A stretch of 64,000 bases of DNA from GCA-003244245 sp035606945 (GTDB lineage: Bacteria; Actinomycetota; Actinomycetes; Mycobacteriales; Pseudonocardiaceae): NCBI GenBank assembly GCA_035606945.1, contig DATNDR010000084.1:49272-113271 (forward strand). The letters run 5' to 3'. The notes beneath the pieces are model-generated. The model was not told where the DNA came from and searched no databases. It saw nothing but the letters and a program-made list of their open reading frames with translations. The translations under genes were made by a program, and so were the position numbers. Positions 8,746-17,082 of this stretch are shown piece after piece; position 1 is the first letter of the stretch; each line of letters opens with the position of its first letter.

Positions 8746-9356
8746 AACACCCCTTTGGTGGAGGGCACCCCGCCGGCCCGCGCGTCGGGTTCGACTGCGG
8801 CGCGCAGTGCCCGGGCCAGTGCCTTGTACTGCGCCTCGGTGACGTGGTGCGGGTCTCGACCGTGCAACACCCGGATGTGCACCGCCAGCTGCGCGTGGAA
8901 CGCGAGCGTCTCGAACACATGCCGGTTGAGCACCATGGGGTAGTTACTGCCGCGGTAGTGACCGCCGACGACGAAACCGGCCAGCGCGTCGGGCTCACCG
9001 GTATGCACGCAGTAGGGGCGACCGGACACGTCCACCACGGCGTGCGCCAGCGCCTCGTCCATCGGCACCCAGGCATCCCCGAAACGCCGGATGCCCGACT
9101 TGTCGGCCAGCGCCTCGCGCAGCGCCTGGCCGAGCACGATGGCGACGTCCTCCACGGTGTGATGCGCGTCGACCTCGACATCACCGGACGCCCGCACGAC
9201 CAGGTCGAAGGCCGCGTGCTTGCCCAATGAGGTGAGCATGTGGTCGAAGAAGGCGATGCCGGTGCTCACCTCGGTGCTGCCGGTGCCGTCGAGGTCCAGT
9301 TCCACCAGCACCGTGGACTCCTTGGTGACCCGCTCGATCCGGGCCGTGCGGCTCAC
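8742..9356 (-). CDS. hisB: Imidazoleglycerol-phosphate dehydratase
   Basis: HisB (204 residues) dehydrates imidazole glycerol phosphate to imidazole acetol phosphate. The metal-binding repeats FFDHMLTSLGKHA and DAHHTVEDVAIVLGQAL are present with their His and Glu ligands, as is the second set HIRVLHGRDPHHVTEA. It is the monofunctional type without a phosphatase domain. It overlaps hisC by 4 bp upstream and the tiny membrane gene downstream, so it is embedded in a coupled hisDCB unit. Confidence 0.97.
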   Translation of the reverse strand: MSRTARIERVTKESTVLVELDLDGTGSTEVSTGIAFFDHMLTSLGKHAAFDLVVRASGDVEVDAHHTVEDVAIVLGQALREALADKSGIRRFGDAWVPMDEALAHAVVDVSGRPYCVHTGEPDALAGFVVGGHYRGSNYPMVLNRHVFETLAFHAQLAVHIRVLHGRDPHHVTEAQYKALARALRAAVEPDARAGGVPSTKGVL

Positions 9357-10447
9357 TGTTCCTCCTGCGCTAGCACTGCCGCGCTCGCGGCCAGAAAAGC
9401 GTCGTTCTCCACTGGGGTACCGATGGTGACCCGCAGGTGACCCGGGATCCCCACGTCACGGATCAGTACACCGTGGTCGAGGTAGCGCCGCCAAGCTGCC
9501 GGCGCGTCGGCGAAGCGTCCGAACAGGATGAAATTGGCGTCCGAAGGCACCACCTGCGCGCCCAGATCGTCCAGCGCGTCGGCGACCCGGTCGCGTTCGG
9601 CCACCAACGTCACCACGGACTCCAGGGTGGACGACCCGTGCCGCAGCGCCGCGCGGGCGGCCACCTGGGTGAGCGCGGATAGGTGGTAGGGCAGCCGCAC
9701 CAGCAGCAAGGCGTCCACGACGGCCGGCGCGGCGGCGAGATACCCCAACCGGCCACCCGCGAAGGCGAATGCCTTGCTCATCGTCCGGCAGATCACCAGC
9801 CGGTCGGCGAATTGCTCCAGCAGCCCGATCGCGCTCGGCCGCGTGCTGAACTCGCCGTAAGCCTCGTCGACCACCACGATGCCCGGCGCGGCGGTGAGCA
9901 CGGCCGCGAGGTCGGCGGGCGGTATCGACTGCCCGGTGGGATTGTTCGGGCTGGTGATGAACAGCACGTCGGGCCGGTGCTCCTTGATGGCCGCCACGGC
10001 ACCGGCGGGATCCAGTGAGAAGTCCGCCCTGCGCGGTGCCGGCACCCATTGGGTCCGGGTGCCGGCGGAGATGATCGGGTGCATCGAGTAGGACGGTGTG
10101 AAGCCCAGCGCGGTGCGTCCCGGCCCGCCGAAGGCCTGCAGCAGCTGCTGGATGATCTCATTGGAACCGTTGGCGGCCCACAGGTTCGCCGCGGTCAGCG
10201 GCACCCCAGTGCGCTTGGCGAGGTAGCCGGCCAAGTCCGTGCGCAGCGCGACAGCGTCGCGGTCGGGGTAGCGGTGCAGGTTTCGAGCCGCCTCGCAGAC
10301 CGCGGCGGCGACGTCGCTGACCAGCCCGGGGGGCGGCGGGTAGGGATTCTCATTAGTGTTCAGCCGCACCGCGACGTCCAGCTGCGGCGCCCCGTAAGGC
10401 GTGCGTCCCCGCAGGCCCTCGCCCAACGGCAACTCGCTCAACGTCAC
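9353..10447 (-). CDS. hisC: Histidinol-phosphate aminotransferase
   Basis: HisC (364 residues) is a class I/II PLP aminotransferase that makes histidinol phosphate from imidazole acetol phosphate and glutamate. Visible are LNTNENPYPPPP near the N-terminus, the ANGSNEIIQ phosphate loop, SPNNPTG, and the PLP lysine in TMSKAFAFAGGRLGY. The GTG at 10447 starts where the conserved protein begins (TLSELPLGEGLRG); the longer open frame reaches into hisD in another frame and is rejected. It lies 23 bp after hisD and overlaps hisB by 4 bp. Confidence 0.96.
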   Translation of the reverse strand: MTLSELPLGEGLRGRTPYGAPQLDVAVRLNTNENPYPPPPGLVSDVAAAVCEAARNLHRYPDRDAVALRTDLAGYLAKRTGVPLTAANLWAANGSNEIIQQLLQAFGGPGRTALGFTPSYSMHPIISAGTRTQWVPAPRRADFSLDPAGAVAAIKEHRPDVLFITSPNNPTGQSIPPADLAAVLTAAPGIVVVDEAYGEFSTRPSAIGLLEQFADRLVICRTMSKAFAFAGGRLGYLAAAPAVVDALLLVRLPYHLSALTQVAARAALRHGSSTLESVVTLVAERDRVADALDDLGAQVVPSDANFILFGRFADAPAAWRRYLDHGVLIRDVGIPGHLRVTIGTPVENDAFLAASAAVLAQEEQ

Positions 10448-10470
10448 CCAGCACCCCACCCCATCGCCTC

Positions 10471-11796
10471 TCACCGGCGGAAGCGGGCCGTGATCGCCTG
10501 GCCGTGGGCGGGGAGGTCTTCGGCTTCCGAGAGGGCGATGACGTGGTCGGCGACTTTTACCAGCGCGTCCTCGTCGTACTCGATGAGCTGCACGCCACGG
10601 AGGAAGGTCTGCACGGACAGCCCGGACGAATGCCGGGCGCAGCCGCCGGTGGGCAGCACGTGGTTGGACCCGGCGCAGTAGTCGCCCAGCGACACCGGCG
10701 CGTACGGGCCGACGAAGATCGCCCCGGCGTTGCGCACCCGGCGGGCCACCGCGGCCGCCTCCACAGTCTGGATCTCCAGGTGTTCGGCCGCGTAGGCATC
10801 CACCACCGACAACCCGGCGTCCACATCGGATACCACGATGCAACCGGACTGCCGCCCCGTCAGGGCGGTGCGGATCCGCTCGGTGTGCTTGGTGGCCGCG
10901 ACCTGCTGCCGCAGTTCGGCGTCAACAGCGTCGGCGAGGGCGACCGAGTCGGTGACCAGCACGCTAGCCGCCAGGGTGTCGTGTTCAGCCTGAGAGATCA
11001 GGTCGGCGGCGACGTGCACCGGGTCGGCGGTGCGGTCGGCCAGGATGGCGATCTCGGTGGGCCCGGCCTCGGCGTCGATGCCGATCAGGCCGCGCAGCGC
11101 GCGCTTGGCCGCGGTGACGTAGATATTGCCGGGACCGGTAACCATGTCCACCGGGTCCAGCGGCGAGCCGTCGGTGTCGGTGCCGCCGAAGGCGAGCAGT
11201 GCGACGGCCTGCGCGCCGCCGACCGCCCACACCTCGTCGACCCCGAGCAGCGCCGCCGCCGCGAGCACCGTCGGGTGCGGGAGGCTGCCACGGTCACCGC
11301 TGCCGGCTTGCGGCGGTGAGCACACCACCAGTGACGCGACCCCGGCCATCTGCGCGGGTACCACGTTCATGACCACAGTGGACGGGTACACCGCCAGGCC
11401 ACCAGGCGCGTAGAGGCCGACCCGCGCCACCGGCATCCACCGCTGCGTGACGGTGCCGCCCGGCACCACGCGGGTGACCGTTTCGGCGCGCCGCTGGTCG
11501 GCGTGTGCCCGCCGGACCCGGGCGATGGATTCCTCCAGCGCGACGCGCACTGCCGGGTCCAGCTGCTCCAGCTGTGCCTGCAACACGCTGGACGGCACCC
11601 GGACGGAAGCCGGCTGCACGTGATCAAAACGCTCGGTGAACTCCAGGACCGCCTCGACCCCTCGGGCGTGCACCGCGTCGATCACCGGAGTCACCTGGTG
11701 GAGCACCGCGTCGACGTCCACCTCGGCCCGCGGCAACACCCCCCGCAACACCGCCGGCTCAGGAACCCCGCCACGCAAATCCATCCGCCTCAACAC
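10471..11796 (-). CDS. hisD: Histidinol dehydrogenase
   Basis: HisD (about 441 residues) oxidises histidinol twice with NAD to give histidine, using a bound zinc. Family motifs are GPTEIAILAD, DLISQAEHD, the catalytic region EHLEIQT and the zinc-ligand stretch NHVLPTGGCARHSSGLS. I chose GTG 11796, which gives the usual LRRMDLRG opening and is preceded by a G-rich tract; GTG 11805 is possible. It is first in the hisDCB unit and divergent from a secreted carboxypeptidase gene, leaving roughly 90 bp for both promoters. Confidence 0.95.
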   Translation of the reverse strand: MLRRMDLRGGVPEPAVLRGVLPRAEVDVDAVLHQVTPVIDAVHARGVEAVLEFTERFDHVQPASVRVPSSVLQAQLEQLDPAVRVALEESIARVRRAHADQRRAETVTRVVPGGTVTQRWMPVARVGLYAPGGLAVYPSTVVMNVVPAQMAGVASLVVCSPPQAGSGDRGSLPHPTVLAAAALLGVDEVWAVGGAQAVALLAFGGTDTDGSPLDPVDMVTGPGNIYVTAAKRALRGLIGIDAEAGPTEIAILADRTADPVHVAADLISQAEHDTLAASVLVTDSVALADAVDAELRQQVAATKHTERIRTALTGRQSGCIVVSDVDAGLSVVDAYAAEHLEIQTVEAAAVARRVRNAGAIFVGPYAPVSLGDYCAGSNHVLPTGGCARHSSGLSVQTFLRGVQLIEYDEDALVKVADHVIALSEAEDLPAHGQAITARFRR

Positions 11797-11884
11797 GTCC
11801 CCCACCCTAATGCGCCGGCGCTGCACATCGAGCGGGCTGAGCCCGCTGACTGCCACGGACGGAGCGGTCATTACGCTCCGCTCG

Positions 11885-13171
11885 ATGTCGATGTGGCGGG
11901 TTGTCGTGATCGTGTTGGTGGGGACGCTCGCGCTGAGTGTTCCGTTGTCCGCGACGGCGGAGCCACCGCAACCCCCGCCCTCACCGCCGTCGGCCTATCG
12001 GGTAGCAGGGGTCGATGATCCGGCAACCCGGACTGCGATAACGCGCCAGGGCGCCGAGGTCCTCGGCGGCGGCCGCGGCTTCGTCGAAATCTTGGCCACC
12101 CCCGCGCAGGTTGAACGGTTACGGGCCAGGGGACTGCGGCTGGCGCCACTGGCGGCGGCGTCACCCGTCCCGGTGGGACCGGGCAAGTTCCCGATCGGGT
12201 ATCAGGGCTACCACACCTACGCAGAGCTCACCACGGAGCTCGACGCACTGGCCGCCGCGCATCCCAACCAGGTCGCGGTCTCCAGTTACGGCAAATCAGC
12301 GCAGGGCCGCCCACTGCTGCTGGTGAAGATCAGCGACGAGGTGCGCACCGACAAGCGCGAGCCCGAGGTGCTGTTCACCTGCGCCCAGCACGCCCGTGAA
12401 CATCTCACCGTCGAGATGTGCCTGCACATCGTCAAGCGGCTGGCCGAGGGTTACGGCACCGATCCGACCATCACCCGGCTGGTGCGCTCCCGCGAGATCT
12501 GGGTCGCGCCGATGGTCAACCCGGACGGCGCCGAGTACGACATCTCCACCGGTCTTTTCGCGCTGTGGCGCAAGAACCGGCAACCGACTGCCGGAACCAC
12601 CGACGTCGGAACCGACACAAACCGCAACTGGGGCGACGAGTGGGCCTGCTGCGGCGGGTCGAGCGCCAGCCCCGGTAGCGACAGCTACCACGGCCCCGCC
12701 CCGTTCTCCGCACCGGAGACCGCGCAGCTGCGGGACTGGGTGAACAGCCGGGTGATCAGCGGGGTACAGCAGATCACCGCGCACATCGACTTCCACACCT
12801 TCTCCGAGCTGGTGCTGTGGCCCTACGGTTTCACCACCAAGGACACCGGCCCTGGACTGAGCGCTTCGGATGCGGCGACATTCCGCAAGCTCGGTGAAGC
12901 AATGGCCGCCAGCAACGGTTACACGCCGGAGCAGTCCAGCCACCTCTACGTCACCGACGGCTCGATCGGCGACTGGATGTGGGCGCAGCACCACATCTGG
13001 TCCTACACCCTGGAGATGTACCCGACCAGCCTGACGGAAGGTGGCTTCTACCCACCGGCGAGCGTGATCGATCGCGAGACCGCCCGCAACGACAAAGCAG
13101 TAGACCTGCTGCTGGACTACGCAGACTGCGTCCCACGGATCACCGGGGGTTCCTGCCCGGCACGCCCGTGA
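11885..13171 (+). CDS. Secreted M14-family zinc carboxypeptidase
   Basis: The 428-residue protein starts MSMWRVVVIVLVGTLALS, a signal peptide, followed by a Pro-rich linker, so it is exported. The M14 fold is shown by AQHAREHLTVEM at about residues 168-179 (zinc ligands His and Glu of HxxE), MVNPDGAEYD, the Arg/Asn pair in DTNRNWG, the third zinc His in HIDFHTFSE, and the catalytic Glu in YTLEMYP. It should cleave C-terminal residues from peptides outside the cell. It is divergent from hisD. The start may be ATG 11885 or 11891. Confidence 0.92.
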   Translation: MSMWRVVVIVLVGTLALSVPLSATAEPPQPPPSPPSAYRVAGVDDPATRTAITRQGAEVLGGGRGFVEILATPAQVERLRARGLRLAPLAAASPVPVGPGKFPIGYQGYHTYAELTTELDALAAAHPNQVAVSSYGKSAQGRPLLLVKISDEVRTDKREPEVLFTCAQHAREHLTVEMCLHIVKRLAEGYGTDPTITRLVRSREIWVAPMVNPDGAEYDISTGLFALWRKNRQPTAGTTDVGTDTNRNWGDEWACCGGSSASPGSDSYHGPAPFSAPETAQLRDWVNSRVISGVQQITAHIDFHTFSELVLWPYGFTTKDTGPGLSASDAATFRKLGEAMAASNGYTPEQSSHLYVTDGSIGDWMWAQHHIWSYTLEMYPTSLTEGGFYPPASVIDRETARNDKAVDLLLDYADCVPRITGGSCPARP

Positions 13172-13196
13172 GCTAACTCCAGCGAAAGGACAACCG

Positions 13197-13376
13197 ATGG
13201 TTGCTGACGCGGCGCGTGAGCTGGTCGCGCAGACTCCCAGCTACGAGTTCCGGTCCGCTGGCAAGCTTTGCGTGGTCTGTGGCTCGATAGTCGGCAACGT
13301 CCCCGGCGACGACCAGGTCCACGCGCAGTGGCACGCCGCGCTCGCCGCGCTGGTCGGTGGCTCCGGGCCGCCCTAG
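13197..13376 (+). CDS. 59-residue protein with a C2H2 zinc-finger-like motif
   Basis: A GAAAGGA site at 13184-13190 precedes ATG 13197 by six bases, and the frame has strong third-position GC. It follows the carboxypeptidase by 25 bp, so the two may be co-transcribed. The product contains C25-x2-C28-x13-H42-x3-H46 (CVVCGS ... VHAQWH), the exact spacing of a C2H2 zinc finger, flanked by a helix rich in Ala and Leu. Function is unknown; nucleic-acid or protein binding is possible. Confidence 0.7.
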   Translation: MVADAARELVAQTPSYEFRSAGKLCVVCGSIVGNVPGDDQVHAQWHAALAALVGGSGPP

Positions 13377-13469
13377 CCCGACGTTGCGGCTAGAGGGCGA
13401 AGAACTCGAAACCCGAGCACCACGGTTCACGCCCCGATATGGGGGCAGCATTACGCCGTCGGGGCAGCA

Positions 13470-14336
13470 TTACGACAGGTCCAGGCCGAAGTCCAATGCT
13501 GGGGCGGAGTGGGTCAGGGCGCCTACCGCGAGGTAGCGCACCCCCGTCTCGGCGTAGGCCCGTGCGACATCCAGCGTCAGGCCGCCGGACGCCTCCAGCT
13601 CGGTGGCCGAATCGGCGGCGCGGCGGACCGCCTCGGTGCACTGCGCCACTGTCATGTTGTCCAGCAATACCAGGGAGGCACCCGCAGCCAGCGCCTCGTC
13701 CAACTCCGCGAGGGTGCCGACCTCCACCTCACAGGGCAGCTGCGGAACTGCCGCCCGGACGGCCGCGATGGCCGCAGTCACCGACCCGGCAGCGGCCACG
13801 TGATTGTCCTTGATCAGCACAGCATCGCCGAGACCCATCCGGTGATTGACCCCACCGCCGCAGCGCACCGCGTACTTCTGCAGCGTGCGCAGTCCGGGCA
13901 AGGTCTTGCGGGAGTCCCGGATCGATGCGCCGGTACCCGCCACCGCATCGACCCAGGCTGCGGTGACGGTGGCTATCCCGGACAGGTGACACAGCAGATT
14001 CAGTGCGGTGCGCTCGGCGGTGAGCAAGCCGGCCACCGGAGCATGGACAGCGACGACCACATCGCCCGCGGCAAGTCGATCGGCATCCCACCGCTGGGTG
14101 GTGATCTCGTATTCGCTCGCGCCGAGTACCGCGTCGAGAACGGCGCGGAATACCGGTAATCCGGCCAGCGTACCGGGAGCACGTGGCGAGACGGTGGCCG
14201 TCGCGACAGCGCCGGCGGGCACGCAGGCGGCCGTGGTGGCGTCGGGGCCGTAACGCAGATCCTCTTCCAGCGCGGTGGCGATAATCCGATGCACGTCATC
14301 GGTGTCAAGTGTCAACATCGCGATATCGGCACTCAC
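13470..14336 (-). CDS. nadC: Nicotinate-nucleotide diphosphorylase (quinolinate phosphoribosyltransferase)
   Basis: NadC (288 residues) joins quinolinate and PRPP to give nicotinate mononucleotide with loss of CO2, the third step of de novo NAD synthesis. Motifs are ALEEDLRYG, RTALNLLCHLSGIAT, DSRKTLPGLR and KDNHVAAAG, and LLDNMT followed by EASGGL at the phosphate site. GTG 14336 overlaps the nadB stop by 4 bp, which fixes the start and indicates coupling. It ends the nadABC operon; a 14-bp sequence GGGGCAGCATTACG occurs twice just past its stop. Confidence 0.96.
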   Translation of the reverse strand: MSADIAMLTLDTDDVHRIIATALEEDLRYGPDATTAACVPAGAVATATVSPRAPGTLAGLPVFRAVLDAVLGASEYEITTQRWDADRLAAGDVVVAVHAPVAGLLTAERTALNLLCHLSGIATVTAAWVDAVAGTGASIRDSRKTLPGLRTLQKYAVRCGGGVNHRMGLGDAVLIKDNHVAAAGSVTAAIAAVRAAVPQLPCEVEVGTLAELDEALAAGASLVLLDNMTVAQCTEAVRRAADSATELEASGGLTLDVARAYAETGVRYLAVGALTHSAPALDFGLDLS

Positions 14337-16006
14337 GCCGCACCTCCGACTAGCGCCGATCCGGCCGGTACCGGAGCTCCCCTGTCGTCGAGCACGATGG
14401 CGATACTGCGTCGCCAGCGCGCCGCGGTACGCGGGTGATCTGTGCGCAGGTGACAACCGCGGCTTTCGGTGCGCGCCGTGGCGGCGGCGAGCACGGCAGC
14501 AGCGGCCAGGGTCAGAGCGGCGTCCTCGGCGTCCCGAACAGTACGCAGCGGCCGCCGTGTGGTGGCTTCTGCCACCACCGAGGCGCCGGCCAGACCAGCG
14601 GCATCGCGCCCGATCCCCGCGTGAGCGCTCATTGACCGTTGCAGCGCATCACGATCAGCGATCGGACGCACCGCACACGGCAGCAACGGCGGGCCGGGAC
14701 GGGGCAGCGCCCTGAGATCGGCGGCCACCGCCTCGGCGGCTCGGGTCCCCATCACCAGCCCTTCCAGCAGGCTGTTGGAGGCGAGCCGGTTTGCGCCGTG
14801 CAAGCCGGTGCGCGCTACCTCTCCGGCGGCATAAAGTCCCGGGATTGCGGTTCGGCCACTGATGTCGGTGACGACTCCGCCGCACTGGTAATGCGCCGCG
14901 GGAGCTACCGGAATCGGCATGCGGGCCGGATCCACGCCGATCGTCATACACGCCGCGTGCACCGTCGGGAAGCGGCGACGCAGCAGTGCGCCGCCAAGAT
15001 GCGTGGCGTCGAGCAGCACATGGTCGGTATCCGTCGCAGCCATCCGGCTGGTGATCGCCGCGGCCACCACGTCCCGGGGCGCGAGCGCCCCCCGGGGATG
15101 CACGCCGGTCATCACCGGTGCGCCGGTGACGTCCAGCAGCACTGCGCCCTCGCCCCGGATCGCCTCAGTGACCAGTGGCTGGCGACCCCGCGAGCCGGGC
15201 CCGACATACAGGGCTGTCGGGTGGAATTGCATGAATTCCAGATCGGCGGTCACTGCGCCGGCCCGTAACGCCAGCGCCAGCCCGTCACCGGTGGCCACAT
15301 CGGCGTTGGTGCTGACGGCGTAGAGCTGGCCGCTGCCGCCGGTCGCGAGCAGCACAGCGCGAGCTCGCAGCACGCCGTCCCCGAGCAGCGCCAATCCGGC
15401 CACCCGGCCGGCGTCATCGAACACCACATCGGTCACCGGCTGCCCTTCCAGCAACGGCAGCTGCCCACCACGAGCAGCGCTGGCCAGCGCTCGCTCGATT
15501 TCCGCGCCGGTCGCGTCACCACCGGCATGGATCACCCTGAAAGCCCGGTGCCCACCCTCACGGGTGCGCTCCAACCGCCCTACCCGGCCATCGAAGGCGG
15601 CACCGCGGGCCCGCAGGGCACTGACCGCGGCCGGCCCGGCGGCCAGGATCGCCCGGACGGCACTGTCGTCGCACACTCCCGCGCCGGCCGTCATAGTGTC
15701 CGCCACATGCGCTTCCACGCTGTCAGTGATGTCCGGGGCGATGTCCGGGGCGCCTGGCAGCACCACCGCGACGCCGCCCTGGGCCCACCGGGTGTTGCCG
15801 TCCTCGACCGTCGTCTTGGTCACGGCGACCACCCGCAGTCCAAGCTCGGCGGCGCGCAGAGCGGCGGTCAACCCGGCCACGCCGGTGCCGACTACCGCGA
15901 GATCCGCAGTGGCTTCCCATGCATGCGCCTTCGCCGCCTCCGCGGGACCAAGTGCGTCGGCGGGTACCAATGCCGCCTCCGCGGGACCAAGTGCGTCGGC
16001 GGTCAT
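14333..16006 (-). CDS. nadB: L-aspartate oxidase
   Basis: NadB (557 residues) is an FAD enzyme that oxidises L-aspartate to iminoaspartate for quinolinate synthesis. It has the dinucleotide site DLAVVGTGVAGLTAALRAAE, the NTRWAQGGVAV substrate-loop motif, QFHPTALY, and the LYAAGEVARTGLHGANRLASNS FAD region in two parts. An oddity is the N-terminal extension: a ten-residue unit ADALGPAEAA occurs twice, encoded by a perfect 30-bp direct repeat (15933-15962 and 15972-16001). Its ATG overlaps the nadA stop by 4 bp. Confidence 0.95.
   Translation of the reverse strand: MTADALGPAEAALVPADALGPAEAAKAHAWEATADLAVVGTGVAGLTAALRAAELGLRVVAVTKTTVEDGNTRWAQGGVAVVLPGAPDIAPDITDSVEAHVADTMTAGAGVCDDSAVRAILAAGPAAVSALRARGAAFDGRVGRLERTREGGHRAFRVIHAGGDATGAEIERALASAARGGQLPLLEGQPVTDVVFDDAGRVAGLALLGDGVLRARAVLLATGGSGQLYAVSTNADVATGDGLALALRAGAVTADLEFMQFHPTALYVGPGSRGRQPLVTEAIRGEGAVLLDVTGAPVMTGVHPRGALAPRDVVAAAITSRMAATDTDHVLLDATHLGGALLRRRFPTVHAACMTIGVDPARMPIPVAPAAHYQCGGVVTDISGRTAIPGLYAAGEVARTGLHGANRLASNSLLEGLVMGTRAAEAVAADLRALPRPGPPLLPCAVRPIADRDALQRSMSAHAGIGRDAAGLAGASVVAEATTRRPLRTVRDAEDAALTLAAAAVLAAATARTESRGCHLRTDHPRTAARWRRSIAIVLDDRGAPVPAGSALVGGAA
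15933..16001. repeat. 30-bp perfect direct repeat inside nadB
   Basis: Copies at 15933-15962 and 15972-16001 are identical with a 39-bp (13-codon) period, so the frame is kept. They encode the duplicated N-terminal stretch of NadB ahead of the FAD-binding fold. A recent in-frame tandem duplication is the simplest reading. Confidence 0.9.
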
Positions 16007-17019
16007 TCGCCGACACCCGGCCGGCCGATGGCGATCATGCGCTGCACCGCGTCCCGGGCCCGCTCGGCGATCTGCGGTGCCACGTGCACCTCGTCGATGC
16101 CCTCGCGCAGGCAGCGCAACAACGCCGCCGGAGTGATCATCTTCATGTAGCGGCAGGAGGCCCGGTCGTTCACCGCGCGGAAATCGACCTCGGGAGCCGC
16201 TAGTCGAAGCTGGTGCAACATGCCGACCTCGGTGGCCACCAAGACCTCACGGGCGCCGGTGGCCCGAGCCGCGTCGAGCATCCCGCCGGTGGACAGGATC
16301 CGCACCCGCTCGGCGGGCACCGCGCCTTCGCCGGCCAGGTACAGCGCGCTGGTTGCGCAGCCACATTCGGGGTGGATGTAAAGCTCGGCGTCCGGTGCGG
16401 CGGCGGCCTTCGCCGCCAGTTGGGTGCCGTTGATCCCGGCGTGCACGTGGCATTCGCCGGCCCAGATGTGCAGGTTGCGCCGGCCGGTGACGCGCTGCAC
16501 GTGCGCACCGAGGAACTGATCGGGCAAAAAGAGCACCGCGCGGTCAGCCGGGATCGAGTCGACTACCTCGACTGCATTGGAGGAGGTGCAGCAAATGTCG
16601 GTCTCGGCTTTGACCTCGGCGGTGGTGTTCACGTAGGACACCACGACCGCGCCGGGGTGCTCGCCCTTCCAGGCCCGCAGCTGCTCGGCGTCGATGGAGT
16701 CGGCCAGCGAACATCCCGCTCGCGCGTCGGGAATGAGTACCGTCTTGTCCGGGGCAAGGATCTTTGCGGTCTCGGCCATGAAGTGCACACCGCAGAACAC
16801 GATGGTGCTCGCCGGGCTCTCGGCGGCGATGCGCGACAGCGCCAAGGAATCTCCGACGTGGTCGGCGATGTCCTGGATTTCGGGCACCTGGTAGTTGTGG
16901 GCGAGTAGCACTGCATCACGCTGATCGGCGAGCTCACGCACCTCCGTACGCCACGCGTGATCAAGATCCGACCTCGAGTGGCCGGCGCCAGTCCGCTCCG
17001 TTGCGGTAGTAGCGGCCAT
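16003..17019 (-). CDS. nadA: Quinolinate synthase
   Basis: NadA (338 residues) is a [4Fe-4S] enzyme condensing iminoaspartate with dihydroxyacetone phosphate to quinolinate. Visible are AHNYQVPEIQDIADHVGDSL, the first cluster Cys in FCGVHFMAETAKIL, PDARAGCSLAD, YVNTTAEVKAETD, and HPECGCATS near the second cluster Cys. The ATG at 17019 has an AAGGAGGCGA ribosome site five bases upstream, which rejects a longer frame of 474 codons. It is first in nadA-nadB-nadC and divergent from its likely repressor gene nrtR. Confidence 0.97.
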   Translation of the reverse strand: MAATTATERTGAGHSRSDLDHAWRTEVRELADQRDAVLLAHNYQVPEIQDIADHVGDSLALSRIAAESPASTIVFCGVHFMAETAKILAPDKTVLIPDARAGCSLADSIDAEQLRAWKGEHPGAVVVSYVNTTAEVKAETDICCTSSNAVEVVDSIPADRAVLFLPDQFLGAHVQRVTGRRNLHIWAGECHVHAGINGTQLAAKAAAAPDAELYIHPECGCATSALYLAGEGAVPAERVRILSTGGMLDAARATGAREVLVATEVGMLHQLRLAAPEVDFRAVNDRASCRYMKMITPAALLRCLREGIDEVHVAPQIAERARDAVQRMIAIGRPGVGE

Positions 17020-17031
17020 ATCGCCTCCTTC

Positions 17032-17049
17032 GCCAGCGCCTGCGCTGGC
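17032..17049. promoter_or_regulatory. Hairpin in the nadA leader
   Basis: GCCAGCGC and its exact complement GCGCTGGC are separated by two bases. The hairpin lies immediately upstream of the nadA ribosome site on the minus strand, so it would form in the 5' untranslated mRNA. Its role is unknown; it may only protect or space the leader. Confidence 0.45.
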
Positions 17050-17059
17050 CCACGCCCTA

Positions 17060-17082
17060 GTTTTCGCCTTACAATCGAAAAC
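17060..17082. promoter_or_regulatory. Candidate NrtR operator overlapping the nrtR promoter
   Basis: GTTTTCG (17060-17066) and CGAAAAC (17076-17082) form a perfect 7-bp inverted repeat with a 9-base centre. A TACAAT -10-like hexamer at 17070-17075 lies in the centre, 7 bases before the nrtR GTG, which suggests a leaderless transcript. NrtR proteins are known to bind palindromes in nad promoters, and this one sits between the two divergent genes. The operator assignment is inference from position and symmetry. Confidence 0.65.
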
